From Leptotrichia sp. oral taxon 218 (GTDB lineage Bacteria > Fusobacteriota > Fusobacteriia > Fusobacteriales > Leptotrichiaceae), in assembly GCF_018128225.1 (NCBI RefSeq), contig NZ_CP072377.1:1860001-1924000 (forward strand): a DNA stretch of 64,000 nucleotides. The letters are read 5' to 3'. The position numbers were made by a program, and so were the translations under genes. Each line of letters starts with the position of its first letter. The stretch's first letter is position 1. Positions 1-8,397 of this stretch are shown in pieces. Under the pieces are notes generated by a model that was given only the letters and a program-made list of their open reading frames with translations, made no database searches and was not told where the DNA came from.

Positions 1-301
1 TTACAAATCACTAATTTAAAAAAAATTTATTAAATTCAATACTACTAAATTATGCAAAAACGCATATTTTCCTACCAATAACTACATTTTATAATTTTCA
101 TTTTCACTTCCAAAATTTGCAAAAAGTGCAAATTATACCTACTATCCTACATTTTTTTATTTTTTACTTGTTCATTCTATCAAAAATATAATTAATTGTC
201 AACTGCTAACCTAAAAAATTCTCAAATTTTTATTTCTTTAATAAGTAACTTGCAAGGAGAAATCAAAAATTATTTCTCCTCAGAAAAAATAAATAAAAAA
301 A
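1..301. other. Intergenic, no gene seen
   Basis: No convincing gene or RNA is visible in this AT-rich stretch. Two small palindromes occur: ATGC/GCAT near 52-65, and a larger one, AGGAGAAA/TTTCTCCT, at about 255-280. The second lies just past the stop of the leftward HAD gene and could act as its terminator, but on the minus strand it is not followed by a clean T run, so this is weak. Confidence 0.5.
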
Positions 302-1111
302 TTATTTTAAAAACAATTCCTGCAATTTTAGCGCTTCACCATCTTCCATATTTTTTCCTACATATTCAAAATCACTTGGCAATAAATTTTTCAGTCTATC
401 AATGGCATTTCCCATAGCGTAACCTTTTCCAACCATCGTAAGCAGCTCAAAGTCATTTTCTCCATCGCCAAAAGCTATAGCTTCTTCCAATTTTACATTT
501 TCCTTTTCCAGCAAAAATTTCGCTGCAAGTCCTTTATTAGCTCCTTTTGACATAATTTCCATACATTGGTCTGTAACAAAAATCACATTTACACCTTTAG
601 TCACCTTCAAAATTTCCTTTTCCAATTTTAAAAGCTCTTCGTGGTCACCGATATAAAAAATTTTTAAAATATCCAAATTTTTTAATTCTGTTTCTGGAAC
701 TTCCCTAAAATTAACTTTTACCTGATTAGTTATTCTGTCAAAAACATCTTGCGCTGTCCCTTTTGTTATAATCCATTCATTCCCAGAAAAAATATTAAGA
801 TGAGATTTTTTTGCAATATTTTTATAATCTAAATCAAGTATTGCATCAGAGTCTTCTTTATTTAATCCTCTTTCATAAATCAACTTCCCATCTCCATCAA
901 AAATTCTTGCACCATTTGCAGCAATCACAGGAATTTTTATGTCAAGCTGTTCAGTCACATAACCAATTTGCTCATAACTTCTTCCAGAAGCAATATAAAA
1001 TTTAATACCTTTTGCCATTATTTTTTTTATCGTATCAATGGTAACAGGCGAGATATAATGTCCTTTGGCAATTAATGTTCCATCCAAATCGCTAATAACT
1101 GCTTTATACAT
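302..1111 (-). CDS. Cof-type HAD-IIB sugar-phosphate phosphatase
   Basis: Cytosolic haloacid-dehalogenase phosphatase of the Cof/YidA type, about the normal length at 269 aa. Motif I is SDLDGTL at residues 7-13, with the nucleophile and acid/base aspartates. Motif II is in ASGRSY (about 41-46). Motif IV is GDGENDFELL near residue 216. The C2B cap lies between. Members dephosphorylate sugar phosphates, FMN or pyridoxal phosphate; the substrate cannot be told from sequence. It is the last gene of a leftward group with a receiver protein and a second, paralogous Cof phosphatase, which suggests local duplication. Confidence 0.9.
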   Translation of the reverse strand: MYKAVISDLDGTLIAKGHYISPVTIDTIKKIMAKGIKFYIASGRSYEQIGYVTEQLDIKIPVIAANGARIFDGDGKLIYERGLNKEDSDAILDLDYKNIAKKSHLNIFSGNEWIITKGTAQDVFDRITNQVKVNFREVPETELKNLDILKIFYIGDHEELLKLEKEILKVTKGVNVIFVTDQCMEIMSKGANKGLAAKFLLEKENVKLEEAIAFGDGENDFELLTMVGKGYAMGNAIDRLKNLLPSDFEYVGKNMEDGEALKLQELFLK

Positions 1112-1160
1112 TTTTTTAATCCTTTCATTTTAGTTATTTATTTTTTAGTTGATCTAAATT

Positions 1161-1523
1161 TTATAAAAATAATTTCGAAAATGCTTCCACAAACTCTTCG
1201 TCAGTAAACGGTTTTGATAAAAATGACTTAGCTCCAGCTTCAATTCCCATTTTTTGATAATTTGGAAACATTACCATTGTGCTGCAAATCATTATTTTTG
1301 CATCTTTGTCATAATTTGAAATTTCTTTTGTAGCTGCAAGACCGTGCATATTTGGCATATTTATATCCATTGTTACAACTTGCGGTTTTACCTTTTTATA
1401 CATTTTCAACGCTTCCAGTCCATCATTTGCTTCATAAACTTCATATCCCATTTCTTCTAATATATCTCTTATATCTTCTCTTATGTAAGGTGTGTCGTCG
1501 ACAACCAACGCTAATTTTTTCAT
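1161..1523 (-). CDS. CheY-like single-domain response regulator
   Basis: A stand-alone receiver domain of 120 aa with no output domain. The acidic pair DD (residues 9-10), the phospho-acceptor Asp in VTMDINMP (about residue 53), the switch Ser/Thr in ICSTMV and the Lys in FLSKPF are all present, so phosphorylation should be intact. No histidine kinase, chemotaxis or flagellar gene is in the window, so the partner is unknown. It lies between two paralogous HAD phosphatases on the same strand, spaced 50 bp from the downstream one and about 90 bp from the upstream one, so it may be co-transcribed with them. Confidence 0.88.
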   Translation of the reverse strand: MKKLALVVDDTPYIREDIRDILEEMGYEVYEANDGLEALKMYKKVKPQVVTMDINMPNMHGLAATKEISNYDKDAKIMICSTMVMFPNYQKMGIEAGAKSFLSKPFTDEEFVEAFSKLFL

Positions 1524-1610
1524 AACAATTTCCTTTCAAAATAATTTTTTATATTTTTTTGCAACTTTTTGTAACTTTTTATAATTTTTTACAACTTTTT
1601 TAAAAATAAT

Positions 1611-2417
1611 TTACAAATTAAATATTTCTCGAACTTTTTTAGCCATTCCATCACTCTTATTACTTTCAATAATCTCTGTATCAGAAAGTTTTTCAAGCAA
1701 TCTGTAAATGGAATTTTCCATCGCAAATCCAAGCCCTGTCTGCGTGATTAAATCGTAATCATTGACTCCATCTCCAAAAGACACCGCATCTTTCAATGTT
1801 AGCCCATCTTTTCGTAATAAAAAATTAGCCGCAACAGCTTTATCACAAGTTTTTGAAAAAATTTCTAAACTTCTTTCATTTACAAAAACGATATTTGTTT
1901 CATCATTTGTAACTCGTTTAACTTCTTTTTCCAATTCCAGTAATTTTTCATGGTCTCCTAAAAAAAACATTTTTGAAAAATTTTTTTTGCTAAAATCTTC
2001 AAAAGAAATTTGTTCTGGATATAGTTTTCTCTCTGGTTTTTGCGCATAAAAGTAAGCTTTTGCATCTTCAGTCACATACCAATTGTTACCTGAATATCCA
2101 TTTAAAATAATGTCACTTCCAAAAGATTTGTAATTTATTGCAAGTAATTTTTCAACATATTTTCTTGCAAGATTATTCACATAAATTTCAGTTCCAGATT
2201 CATCCAAGATTCTTGCTCCATTTGATGTAATTAATGGAATTTTTAATCCAATTTCTTCCATAATTTCCTTTGCACCAAGATAACTTCTTCCAGTCGCAAT
2301 GTAGAATTTTATATCTTTTTTTAATAGTAGCTCAATGGTTTCCTTTGTATATGGACTAACTTTGTGCTTTTCATTCAAAAGTGTCCCATCCAAATCACTG
2401 ACAACAGCTTTGTACAT
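1611..2417 (-). CDS. Cof-type HAD-IIB phosphatase (second copy)
   Basis: Paralogue of the phosphatase at 302-1111. It keeps SDLDGTLL near the N-terminus, ATGRSY as motif II and SFGDGVNDYDL as motif IV, with a C2B cap between. The ATG at 2417 (MYKAV) is preferred over the in-frame GTG two codons upstream, because a strong AAAGGAGG lies nine bases before the ATG and the paralogue starts with the same residues. The substrate is not predictable; probably a phosphosugar or cofactor phosphate. It is the first gene of a leftward group of three and is divergent from spoVG. Confidence 0.9.
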   Translation of the reverse strand: MYKAVVSDLDGTLLNEKHKVSPYTKETIELLLKKDIKFYIATGRSYLGAKEIMEEIGLKIPLITSNGARILDESGTEIYVNNLARKYVEKLLAINYKSFGSDIILNGYSGNNWYVTEDAKAYFYAQKPERKLYPEQISFEDFSKKNFSKMFFLGDHEKLLELEKEVKRVTNDETNIVFVNERSLEIFSKTCDKAVAANFLLRKDGLTLKDAVSFGDGVNDYDLITQTGLGFAMENSIYRLLEKLSDTEIIESNKSDGMAKKVREIFNL

Positions 2418-2546
2418 AAACACATACCTCCTTTGATAATTTTAGCACATTATAAAAAAAATTCAAAATTTTTCTTTTTTTAATTTTTTATTTAACAAAA
2501 TTATTTTTTTTATTTATCTAAATATAAAAAATATAAAGAAAATCTC

Positions 2547-2574
2547 TTGTTTTTTGTAGCAAATGGGGTATAAT
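2547..2574 (+). promoter_or_regulatory. Promoter of spoVG
   Basis: A -35 box TTGTTT (2547-2552) and a perfect -10 TATAAT (2569-2574) are separated by 16 bases, about 48 bases before the spoVG ATG. An AAAAGGAG ribosome site precedes the start. This is the only good sigma-70 type promoter in the interval before spoVG. Confidence 0.8.
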
Positions 2575-2621
2575 TATAGTGAAAAGGTAACAAAAAAACA
2601 TACAGAAAAGGAGAAAAGTTT

Positions 2622-2903
2622 ATGAAAGTTACAGATGTTCGTATTAGAATTGGGAAAAAACCTGAAGTTGCAAATGATAGACTAAAGGCACATGTTGACA
2701 TTACTTTTGAAGATAGCTTTGTTATCCACGGTTTAAAAATAATTGATGGTCAAAACGGATTATTTGTGGCAATGCCTTCAAGAAAGATGCCAAATGGAGA
2801 ATTTAAAGATATAGTTCATCCTATAACTCCCGAATTACGGCAAGAAATAACAAAAGTTATACTTGATAAATTTGAAGAAGAAAGTAATAAAGCAGAAAAA
2901 TAA
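2622..2903 (+). CDS. spoVG: SpoVG family RNA-binding regulator
   Basis: 93 aa, the usual length, starting MKVTDVRIR and containing the family hallmarks DSFVIHGLKII and GLFVAMPSRK. SpoVG proteins are small cytosolic regulators reported to bind RNA and DNA site-specifically; the sporulation name is historical and non-sporulating bacteria keep it. It is a single-gene transcription unit: its own promoter at 2547-2574, an intrinsic terminator just after the stop, and leftward genes on both sides. Confidence 0.95.
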   Translation: MKVTDVRIRIGKKPEVANDRLKAHVDITFEDSFVIHGLKIIDGQNGLFVAMPSRKMPNGEFKDIVHPITPELRQEITKVILDKFEEESNKAEK

Positions 2904-2916
2904 TTTTTTTACGAAC

Positions 2917-2964
2917 AAGCACAATAATCCCCTTTTTCGATATGGGATAAATTGTGCTTTTTTT
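2917..2964. terminator. Bidirectional terminator, spoVG / membrane gene
   Basis: A long stem pairs AAGCACAATaATCCC with GGGATaAATTGTGCTT around a short T/CG loop and is followed on the plus strand by a run of seven T. It ends spoVG and also lies just past the stop of the convergent membrane gene at 2975, so it probably serves both. Confidence 0.88.
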
Positions 2965-2974
2965 CATTATATTA

Positions 2975-3661
2975 TTAATCAAATTCATTTTTTACTTTTA
3001 TTTTTGAAAGAAGATAAAGTAATATTTCCAACAATATCATTCCACTTATTAAAACAATTCTATATATCCAAAATGGCTTTATGAATCCAAATATTCTAGG
3101 TTCAATATATTCTCGCAAAAACATCGCATTTATATCTTTAAACAAAAAATTATAAAATGCAGCGTACAAAAATATAATAAGTAAAGTTATTATAGATTGA
3201 AAAAGTCCTTTTTTCGTAGGTTCTCCATCTAAATATTTTGCTCCAAATACAACTGTAAAAACAATTAATGCATGCATTATCATAAAAATATAGACATAAT
3301 AATTATTAAAATAATTTGTAATTCCAGGCAAAACTAACGCTAAAAAAGGACCAAAAGACAAATAATAGACGATATTATATAAATATTTTGTCCTAAAAAT
3401 TAGATAAAAGGCAGCAAAAATTGCCACAAAGTTGCAAAGATGGACAAGCATCACATTATGGATTGGCTCTTTTTGGTAAATTACCCGATAAACTGAATCA
3501 ACAACTTTAAAAAACAACAAAAAATATCCCAAAAATACCGAATATTTTTTTAAATCAATTTTTTTAAAAATTTTGGGAATAAAAAGCAATAAAGTGCAAA
3601 ATAACGCTGAAACAACAAATGTTTCTATATGAATTGGACTAAAATAACTAAAATTATACAT
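2975..3661 (-). CDS. TIGR02206/YwaF-like integral membrane protein
   Basis: 228 aa, six to seven hydrophobic segments spread over the whole length. It resembles the YwaF/TIGR02206 family of bacterial membrane proteins, which share a fold with eukaryotic TMEM164. Recognisable features are the early HIET segment, HLCNF in the middle, and the H in IMHALIVF. No biochemical role is established for bacterial members, so function is left open. It is monocistronic, convergent with spoVG, and its upstream side faces the right end of the first IStron. Confidence 0.7.
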   Translation of the reverse strand: MYNFSYFSPIHIETFVVSALFCTLLLFIPKIFKKIDLKKYSVFLGYFLLFFKVVDSVYRVIYQKEPIHNVMLVHLCNFVAIFAAFYLIFRTKYLYNIVYYLSFGPFLALVLPGITNYFNNYYVYIFMIMHALIVFTVVFGAKYLDGEPTKKGLFQSIITLLIIFLYAAFYNFLFKDINAMFLREYIEPRIFGFIKPFWIYRIVLISGMILLEILLYLLSKIKVKNEFD

Positions 3662-3795
3662 AAATTTCCTTTCTTTATTTCTTTATTTTTTTATTTTTTT
3701 CTATTTCTTCATTTCTTTACTTATTTTTTTTATTTTTTTTATTTTTTTATTTATTTTACCATAAATTCTAGCATTTTTCTATTTTTTATTAATTA

Positions 3796-3950
3796 CTGAA
3801 CCTCCCACGACTAAAGTCACAGGGTTCTAAAATCTTTAAAAATATTCAAAAATTTTCTAAGAAGTTTGATAGCTTTACACTACCCTTATTCTTTTAGGCA
3901 TGTCCAGCTCACCTCTATTGTATAGGATACTTAAATCCACAACTTTACTT
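3796..3950 (-). ncRNA. Probable TnpB omega RNA (3' end of tnpB plus right end)
   Basis: By analogy with IS605 TnpB systems, the guide RNA scaffold should comprise the 3' end of tnpB and the right end, with the guide read from the flank beyond 3796. The region after the tnpB stop is closely similar in both IStrons and ends in the hairpin CGACTTTAGTCG. For this copy the guide would begin TAATTAATAAAAAATA, which is the host sequence that follows TTTAT after excision. The 5' boundary is a guess. Confidence 0.4.
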
Positions 3951-5122
3951 TTCCTTAATATGTTTAATGCTCCATTACAATCTGCATTTAATTGATAGCC
4001 TTTACTTGTTTGATATAGTCCTCTTTTTATTCTTTTTCCACTGAATATATATTTTTGTGAATTTTCTTTATCATATATTGGAATTTCATCTCCATCAAAG
4101 AAACTTGCTTTTGATGTATAACTCTCTTCTTGCAGTCTAAATTCTATTCCATATAGTTTACATAGGTATATTAATTTATCTCTTAATTTTCCATACGGTA
4201 TATTTACAAAGTTCTGATTATTTATACTTCCTATATTTGAATTTCTTTGAAAATCTTCATTATATCCTAGAACTAGTTTTCCTATATCATTATTAAGACA
4301 ATAATTTACAATTATTCTTGCTGCTTTTGAAAGGTAATCATTTATACGATTATTTCTCTTTCTGGCTATTCTCTTTTGTCTTAATGTTGTGCGCTCAATC
4401 TTTTGCTTATCTTTTATACTTTGTAATTTTGCATTTATCTTATTATAGTATTGATTTATTGATTTTAATTTTCTACCATCTATTATGAATGAAACTCCAG
4501 CATTTGTAACACAAGTGCAAAGATTATCTATACCTAAATCAATTCCTAGTGCATTTTCTTTATTTAATTCCCTTTGAACTTCTTCTACCTCATAAGTATA
4601 TTGAATTTCAAAGTACCTAGAATGTTGTTTTGGTATTATTCTAATCTCTTTTATCTTCTTGCCTTTTAATACTGGTGGTAGTTTTATTGCGATTTCCTTA
4701 TGTGTCTTTCTAAATGAATTTGAATAAGGAACTATCAGAATATCATCTTTTAATCTTACAAAACCTATAACAAGAGTAGTAAAACCATCTTTAGCAAGAT
4801 ATTTAGGTAATTTTATTTTTTTATTATCATATTGATCATTCTTAGCAAGTTTTAAAAGTCCAAAAAACGATTTGAAACTTCTGTCTACTTCTTTTAGAAT
4901 TTGCTGAGCCATATTAGAATTTAACTTCTTATAGTTCTCACTGTTTTTAAGCATTTTATAGTTTTCGTTATAACTTAAATACTTTTTCTTATTAAAATAA
5001 TACTGTCTAATATTATATATAGCTTCATTAGTTAAGTTCTTGGCTATATGTGATAAATGTTTTAAATTCCTAAACTCCTTTTTACTAAGATGCTTTACTT
5101 GTTGTTTTAATGTTAAATACAT
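3875..5122 (-). CDS. tnpB: TnpB RNA-guided endonuclease (intact)
   Basis: 415 aa. RuvC-I is GIDLGIDNL (about residues 196-204), RuvC-II the Glu in LVLGYNEDF, and RuvC-III the Asp in [10 protein letters not shown], so the triad is complete. The usual CxxC zinc knuckles are absent: in their place is [12 protein letters not shown]...[11 protein letters not shown], typical of the TnpB branch found in clostridial IStrons. The start at MYLTLKQQ has AAAGGAGGTGAT upstream. Known TnpBs cut the empty donor site next to the TAM using an omega RNA, which retains the element. The predicted TAM here is TTTAT. It is the working member of the pair; the other copy is frameshifted. Confidence 0.93.
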   Translation of the reverse strand: MYLTLKQQVKHLSKKEFRNLKHLSHIAKNLTNEAIYNIRQYYFNKKKYLSYNENYKMLKNSENYKKLNSNMAQQILKEVDRSFKSFFGLLKLAKNDQYDNKKIKLPKYLAKDGFTTLVIGFVRLKDDILIVPYSNSFRKTHKEIAIKLPPVLKGKKIKEIRIIPKQHSRYFEIQYTYEVEEVQRELNKENALGIDLGIDNLCTCVTNAGVSFIIDGRKLKSINQYYNKINAKLQSIKDKQKIERTTLRQKRIARKRNNRINDYLSKAARIIVNYCLNNDIGKLVLGYNEDFQRNSNIGSINNQNFVNIPYGKLRDKLIYLCKLYGIEFRLQEESYTSKASFFDGDEIPIYDKENSQKYIFSGKRIKRGLYQTSKGYQLNADCNGALNILRKSKVVDLSILYNRGELDMPKRIRVV

Positions 5123-5211
5123 ATATAATCACCTCCTTTTCATCAGAGATATTATACCATGTATTCTACATTTTATCTGTTTATTTTTAAATATTTTTAA
5201 AGTTTTTAAAA

Positions 5212-5686
5212 CCCCACAACAGTGGGAAGCGTTGTTCACATAAATACGCTACCATTTATGCAGTTCTCTTATGAACTTCTTGTTATCTCTAACAAGCACA
5301 GACTATATCTTATCCTTATCCTATTTCCAAGGACTTAGGCGAAACCACTTCCAATACCTATCGCTTGTATTGTACTCCCCTCACGAGGGATAGTCGTTGA
5401 ACTTTCCTTTTCAGGTTTAGCTGCTGATTGTCTATTATCATAATGTTTAGGATTTAACCTTGCACCATCTAGTATATTTTTTCTGCTTTCGCTACCTTCA
5501 CACCTATACCATATTTGAACGAAGGTATTATGTTGTGGTTATACTAGCTTTAAGAGTTCCCAGCAATTCAGTTTCTTTGTTGCACGGTTTTGCTCCGTGT
5601 CTACATACAAGTTTCCCTATATGCTTACTAAAATTTTCGTACAATTCATCTCACGACTAAAGTCGCGAGTGTTCTTGTACTATTTA
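5212..5686 (-). ncRNA. Group I intron catalytic core of IStron copy 1
   Basis: On the minus strand the conserved elements occur in order: P as AATTGCTGGGAA (5557-5568), Q as AATCAGCAGC (5420-5429), R as GTTCAACGACTA (5391-5402) and S as AAGATATAGTC (5301-5311). P and Q can form P4 (GCTG/CAGC); R and S form P7. A stem at 5239-5245/5254-5260 is preserved in copy 2 with an A-T pair replaced by G-C, direct evidence of a folded RNA. The last hairpin, CCCAC/GTGGG at 5212-5225, is followed by TTTT. The 3' splice site is the far end of the IStron at 3796. Confidence 0.88.
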
Positions 5687-6857
5687 ATAAAATAAGTAAA
5701 AATACAATTCCCATTACAGCGATATTTGTAATAAAAGGCAAAAATTCACTCATTTTCAGTAAATGTCCCGACAAAAGAGAACCAATCGCATTTCCAAGAA
5801 ATCCAACAGCTGAAGCTACTCCTAAAATTTTTCCTTGATTTTCTTTATATCTTTTAGCAATAATCGTATTTCCAAGCGATCTAACAATTTCGTAAGACAT
5901 CGTATAAATCGCCATTATAACATAAGGAATTATCCCAGATTTTATTCTAAATAAAATTACTGCCATAAAAATTATACCAATCAAAATCATAAATTTATAA
6001 ATATTTTTTTCTTTAAATTTCAAAACCAATTTTTCCAGCAAAAATGCCGTTCCAAAAAAAGCGGTAAGCGAAGAAAACATCACAAAAGTTCCTATTGTAT
6101 TTGAAGAAACTTTTTCATTAAACCTCAAAAAATAATTAAGTGCATTGGCGTATGAATAAATTCCAATTCCAGATAACAAAATTATAAGACAGAAATATTT
6201 TGAATAATTATCCAATTCTTTTATATATTTAAAAGTTGCAAATGGATTTAATTTCTTTGGATCAATCTTTTCAGTTTTATCTTTTTTGTGAATTATTTCT
6301 TTCATAAGAAATAATATAATAATTGAAACAATACTTCCACATATAAACTGCAATACAAAAGAATATCTTGGATCAATGTCAGCAACCATTCCTCCAATTT
6401 TTTGACCAATTGCACCACCTATTACAGTAGCCGAACTAACTTTGGCAATATTTTTAGCTTTCTCGCCACTTTTTGACAATTGACTCACATACCCAAAAGC
6501 AATCGCATAAGTTCCACCAGATGCAAAACCTGAAACAACTCTAGCAATAAACACCAAAGGCAATTGCGCAACAAATCCAAAAAACAACTGAGAAGTCCCA
6601 TAGATAAGTGGCATAAAGATAAATAACTTTTTCATTCCAATATGATCCGCAATAGCTCCCAAATATGGCGACGAAATAAACATAGCCACACTCATAAATG
6701 CCAAAAGTTCTCCAGATACACTTTTTTCCCATCCTCTCATTTCAATTAGCGCTGGAGTTCCAGGATGTCCAAAATTATAAACAATTACACATAAAAACAT
6801 CATTATTATCATTTTATTGATATTTTTTTTCTTTTCTAACTCTTTATTTTCTTCCAT
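5646..6857 (-). CDS. Major facilitator superfamily transporter, 3' end interrupted by IStron
   Basis: About 12 hydrophobic segments, 403 aa as read, with an MFS drug-efflux/sugar-type outline: GAIADHIGMKKLF in the first cytoplasmic loop and ARVVSGFASGG in helix 4. Substrate unknown. The final residues NSTRTLATLVVR are not native: they are read from the left end of the IStron, which enters within a Leu codon at 5687. Joining the flanks across the element gives LLILL-INKK and a stop, a natural helix end. So unspliced mRNA makes a protein with a 12-residue foreign tail, and spliced mRNA restores the original. Function is probably intact either way. tRNA-Arg lies upstream. Confidence 0.85.
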   Translation of the reverse strand: MEENKELEKKKNINKMIIMMFLCVIVYNFGHPGTPALIEMRGWEKSVSGELLAFMSVAMFISSPYLGAIADHIGMKKLFIFMPLIYGTSQLFFGFVAQLPLVFIARVVSGFASGGTYAIAFGYVSQLSKSGEKAKNIAKVSSATVIGGAIGQKIGGMVADIDPRYSFVLQFICGSIVSIIILFLMKEIIHKKDKTEKIDPKKLNPFATFKYIKELDNYSKYFCLIILLSGIGIYSYANALNYFLRFNEKVSSNTIGTFVMFSSLTAFFGTAFLLEKLVLKFKEKNIYKFMILIGIIFMAVILFRIKSGIIPYVIMAIYTMSYEIVRSLGNTIIAKRYKENQGKILGVASAVGFLGNAIGSLLSGHLLKMSEFLPFITNIAVMGIVFLLILLNSTRTLATLVVR

Positions 6858-6948
6858 TTATTCTCCTTCAAATTTTTTTAAAATAAAAAAACCAATAAAA
6901 ATTATTTATTGATTTTCAATGTCTAATATTTTTTTATTTAATAAATTA

Positions 6949-7025
<77 letters not shown>

Positions 7026-7050
7026 AAAAAAAACCTTCTTATAAAAAAAA

Positions 7051-7145
7051 TGGCGGAGAAGGAGGGATTCGAACCCTCGATCCAAGTTTTAGCCCGGATA
7101 CTCCCTTAGCAGGGGAGCGCATTCGGCCAGCTCTGCCACTTCTCC
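7051..7145 (-). tRNA. tRNA-Ser (anticodon GCT)
   Basis: A class II tRNA with a long variable arm (about 95 bases with CCA). Acceptor GGAGAAG/CTTCTCC; the anticodon loop CTGCTAA carries GCT, reading AGC/AGU. Confidence 0.96.
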
Positions 7146-7159
7146 AAAATTATATTTAA

Positions 7160-7246
7160 TGGCGGGTGAACTGGGATTCGAACCCAGACATCTTGCGATT
7201 TCGCCGGTTTTCAAGACCGGTCCCTTAGCCGTTCGGACATCCACCC
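7160..7246 (-). tRNA. tRNA-Ser (anticodon TGA)
   Basis: A class II tRNA of 87 bases including encoded CCA. Acceptor GGGTGGA/TTCACCC with one wobble pair; the anticodon loop CTTGAAA holds TGA, for UCN serine codons. Confidence 0.96.
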
Positions 7247-7311
7247 ACACGCTACATTTGGTATTTTATCATATTTAATATTATTTGTCAAATATTTTTT
7301 AATTTTTTTAT

Positions 7312-7337
7312 AAAAAAACCAGAAATTATTTTCTGGT
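7312..7337 (-). terminator. Intrinsic terminator after ybaB
   Basis: Reading leftward, CCAGAAAATAATTTCTGG forms a compact stem-loop followed directly by seven T, about 45 bases past the ybaB stop. Because it precedes the tRNA-Ser genes, those tRNAs probably have their own promoter. Confidence 0.8.
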
Positions 7338-7381
7338 CCATTTCCAATTACTTTAAAACTGCAAAAAATCTAAACTTTTTA

Positions 7382-7741
7382 TTAGAATAATCCTGGAATA
7401 CTCACTCCACCAGTAACTACTTCCATTTCTTTTTCTGCCATTTCTTCAGCTTTATCTAAAATTTCATTTACTGCATTTATAATTAAATCTGAAACGATTG
7501 TTGAATCATTTTCTTCAATTGCGTCTTTTAAAACATCTAAAGAAATTGATAAATCAACTAATTTTTTTTGACCATTGGCTTTAACAGTGATTCCACCACC
7601 AGCTACAGAACTTTCTACAAATTTATCTTTTAATCCTTCTTGAATTTTTAACATTTCTTGTTGCATTACTTGAGCTTGTTTTATAATATCTTGTTGGCTT
7701 CCTCCTGATTTATTTCCTGCTCCTTTTATTTTTCTAACCAT
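7382..7741 (-). CDS. ybaB: YbaB/EbfC nucleoid-associated protein
   Basis: 119 aa, normal for the family. The core GGITVKANGQKKLVDLSIS and the helix-rich ends match YbaB/EbfC, a small dimeric DNA-binding protein that coats the nucleoid. The N-terminus is basic (MVRKIKGAGNKSGG). The common neighbours dnaX and recR are absent; here it lies between two tRNA blocks on the same strand, with its own terminator downstream. A GGAGGAAA ribosome site precedes the ATG. Confidence 0.92.
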   Translation of the reverse strand: MVRKIKGAGNKSGGSQQDIIKQAQVMQQEMLKIQEGLKDKFVESSVAGGGITVKANGQKKLVDLSISLDVLKDAIEENDSTIVSDLIINAVNEILDKAEEMAEKEMEVVTGGVSIPGLF

Positions 7742-7804
7742 AATTAATATTTCCTCCTACGAAATTATATGATTTTTCACATTTAAATTTTTTATAAAAA
7801 AAAA

Positions 7805-7889
7805 TGGTGGAGAGAGAAGGATTCGAACCTTCGAAGGCTGAGCCGGCAGATTTACAGTCTGATCCCTTTGGCCACTCGGGAACCTCTCC
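7805..7889 (-). tRNA. tRNA-Tyr (anticodon GTA)
   Basis: A class II tRNA of 85 bases with CCA encoded. Acceptor GGAGAGG/CTCTCC; the loop CTGTAAA gives anticodon GTA. Confidence 0.96.
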
Positions 7890-7910
7890 ACAACATTATT
7901 AATTTTTCTA

Positions 7911-7986
<76 letters not shown>

Positions 7987-7995
7987 AAAATTTTA

Positions 7996-8072
7996 TGGCG
8001 GAAGTGACGAGACTCGAACTCGCGACATCTTGCGTGACAGGCAAGCACTCTAACCAACTGAGCTACACCTCC
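7996..8072 (-). tRNA. tRNA-Asp (anticodon GTC)
   Basis: 77 bases with CCA. Acceptor GGAGGTG/CACTTCC (one wobble pair); the loop CTGTCAC gives GTC. Confidence 0.95.
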
Positions 8073-8077
8073 ATAAA

Positions 8078-8153
8078 TGGTGGTCACAATTGGGCTCGAA
8101 CCAATGACCCCCTGCTTGTAAGGCAGGTGCTCTCCCAACTGAGCTATGCGACC
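8078..8153 (-). tRNA. tRNA-Val (anticodon TAC)
   Basis: 76 bases with CCA. Acceptor GGTCGCA/TGTGACC; the loop CTTACAA gives TAC. Confidence 0.96.
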
Positions 8154-8168
8154 ATAATTTTATTTAAT

Positions 8169-8243
8169 TGGTACGGCCTAGGGGAGTCGAACCCCTGTTG
8201 CCAGGATGAAAACCTGGAGTCCTGACCACTAGACGAAGGCCGC
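8169..8243 (-). tRNA. tRNA-Glu (anticodon TTC)
   Basis: 75 bases with CCA. Acceptor GCGGCCT/AGGCCGT; the loop TTTTCAT gives anticodon TTC. First tRNA of the leftward cluster. Confidence 0.96.
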
Positions 8244-8363
8244 ACACTTTATTTGTGAAATTTATTTATCTCACGACGAAAAATATTATATCATATATAT
8301 TTTTAGATGTCAACACTTTTTTTTAATTTTTTTATATTTTTTTATATTTTTCAAAATAACTTA

Positions 8364-8397
8364 GAAATAAAAAAAGTAAGTTACTAATAACTTACTT
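8364..8397 (-). terminator. Terminator overlapping the rpmB stop
   Basis: GTAAGTTATTAGTAACTTAC reads as a stem-loop on the minus strand followed by seven T. The rpmB stop codon is inside the left arm, a very compact gene end. Confidence 0.85.

Larger units (their letters stand above)
3796..5686 (-). mobile_element. IStron copy 1 (group I intron + IS605-type tnpB)
   Basis: An 1891-bp chimera defined by comparison with copy 2 at 26174-28067. It begins on the minus strand right after TTTAT (5687-5691) with TAAATAG and ends in GGGAGGTTCAG at 3796. Both ends carry the subterminal hairpin core CGACTTTAGTCG expected for an IS200/IS605 transposon. The 5' 475 bases form a group I intron; a complete tnpB follows. 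No tnpA is present, so movement would need a Y1 transposase in trans. A 5' exon ending in T and an element ending in G fit group I splicing. It sits in the last codons of the MFS gene, in the same orientation. Confidence 0.9.

Noticed and set aside
196-417. 73-aa plus-strand frame at the left end
   Set aside because: It overlaps the end of the Cof phosphatase on the other strand, has no ribosome site, and reads like the reverse of AT-rich coding DNA.
5460-5660. 66-aa plus-strand frame in IStron copy 1
   Set aside because: It is antisense to the group I intron core and has no ribosome site.
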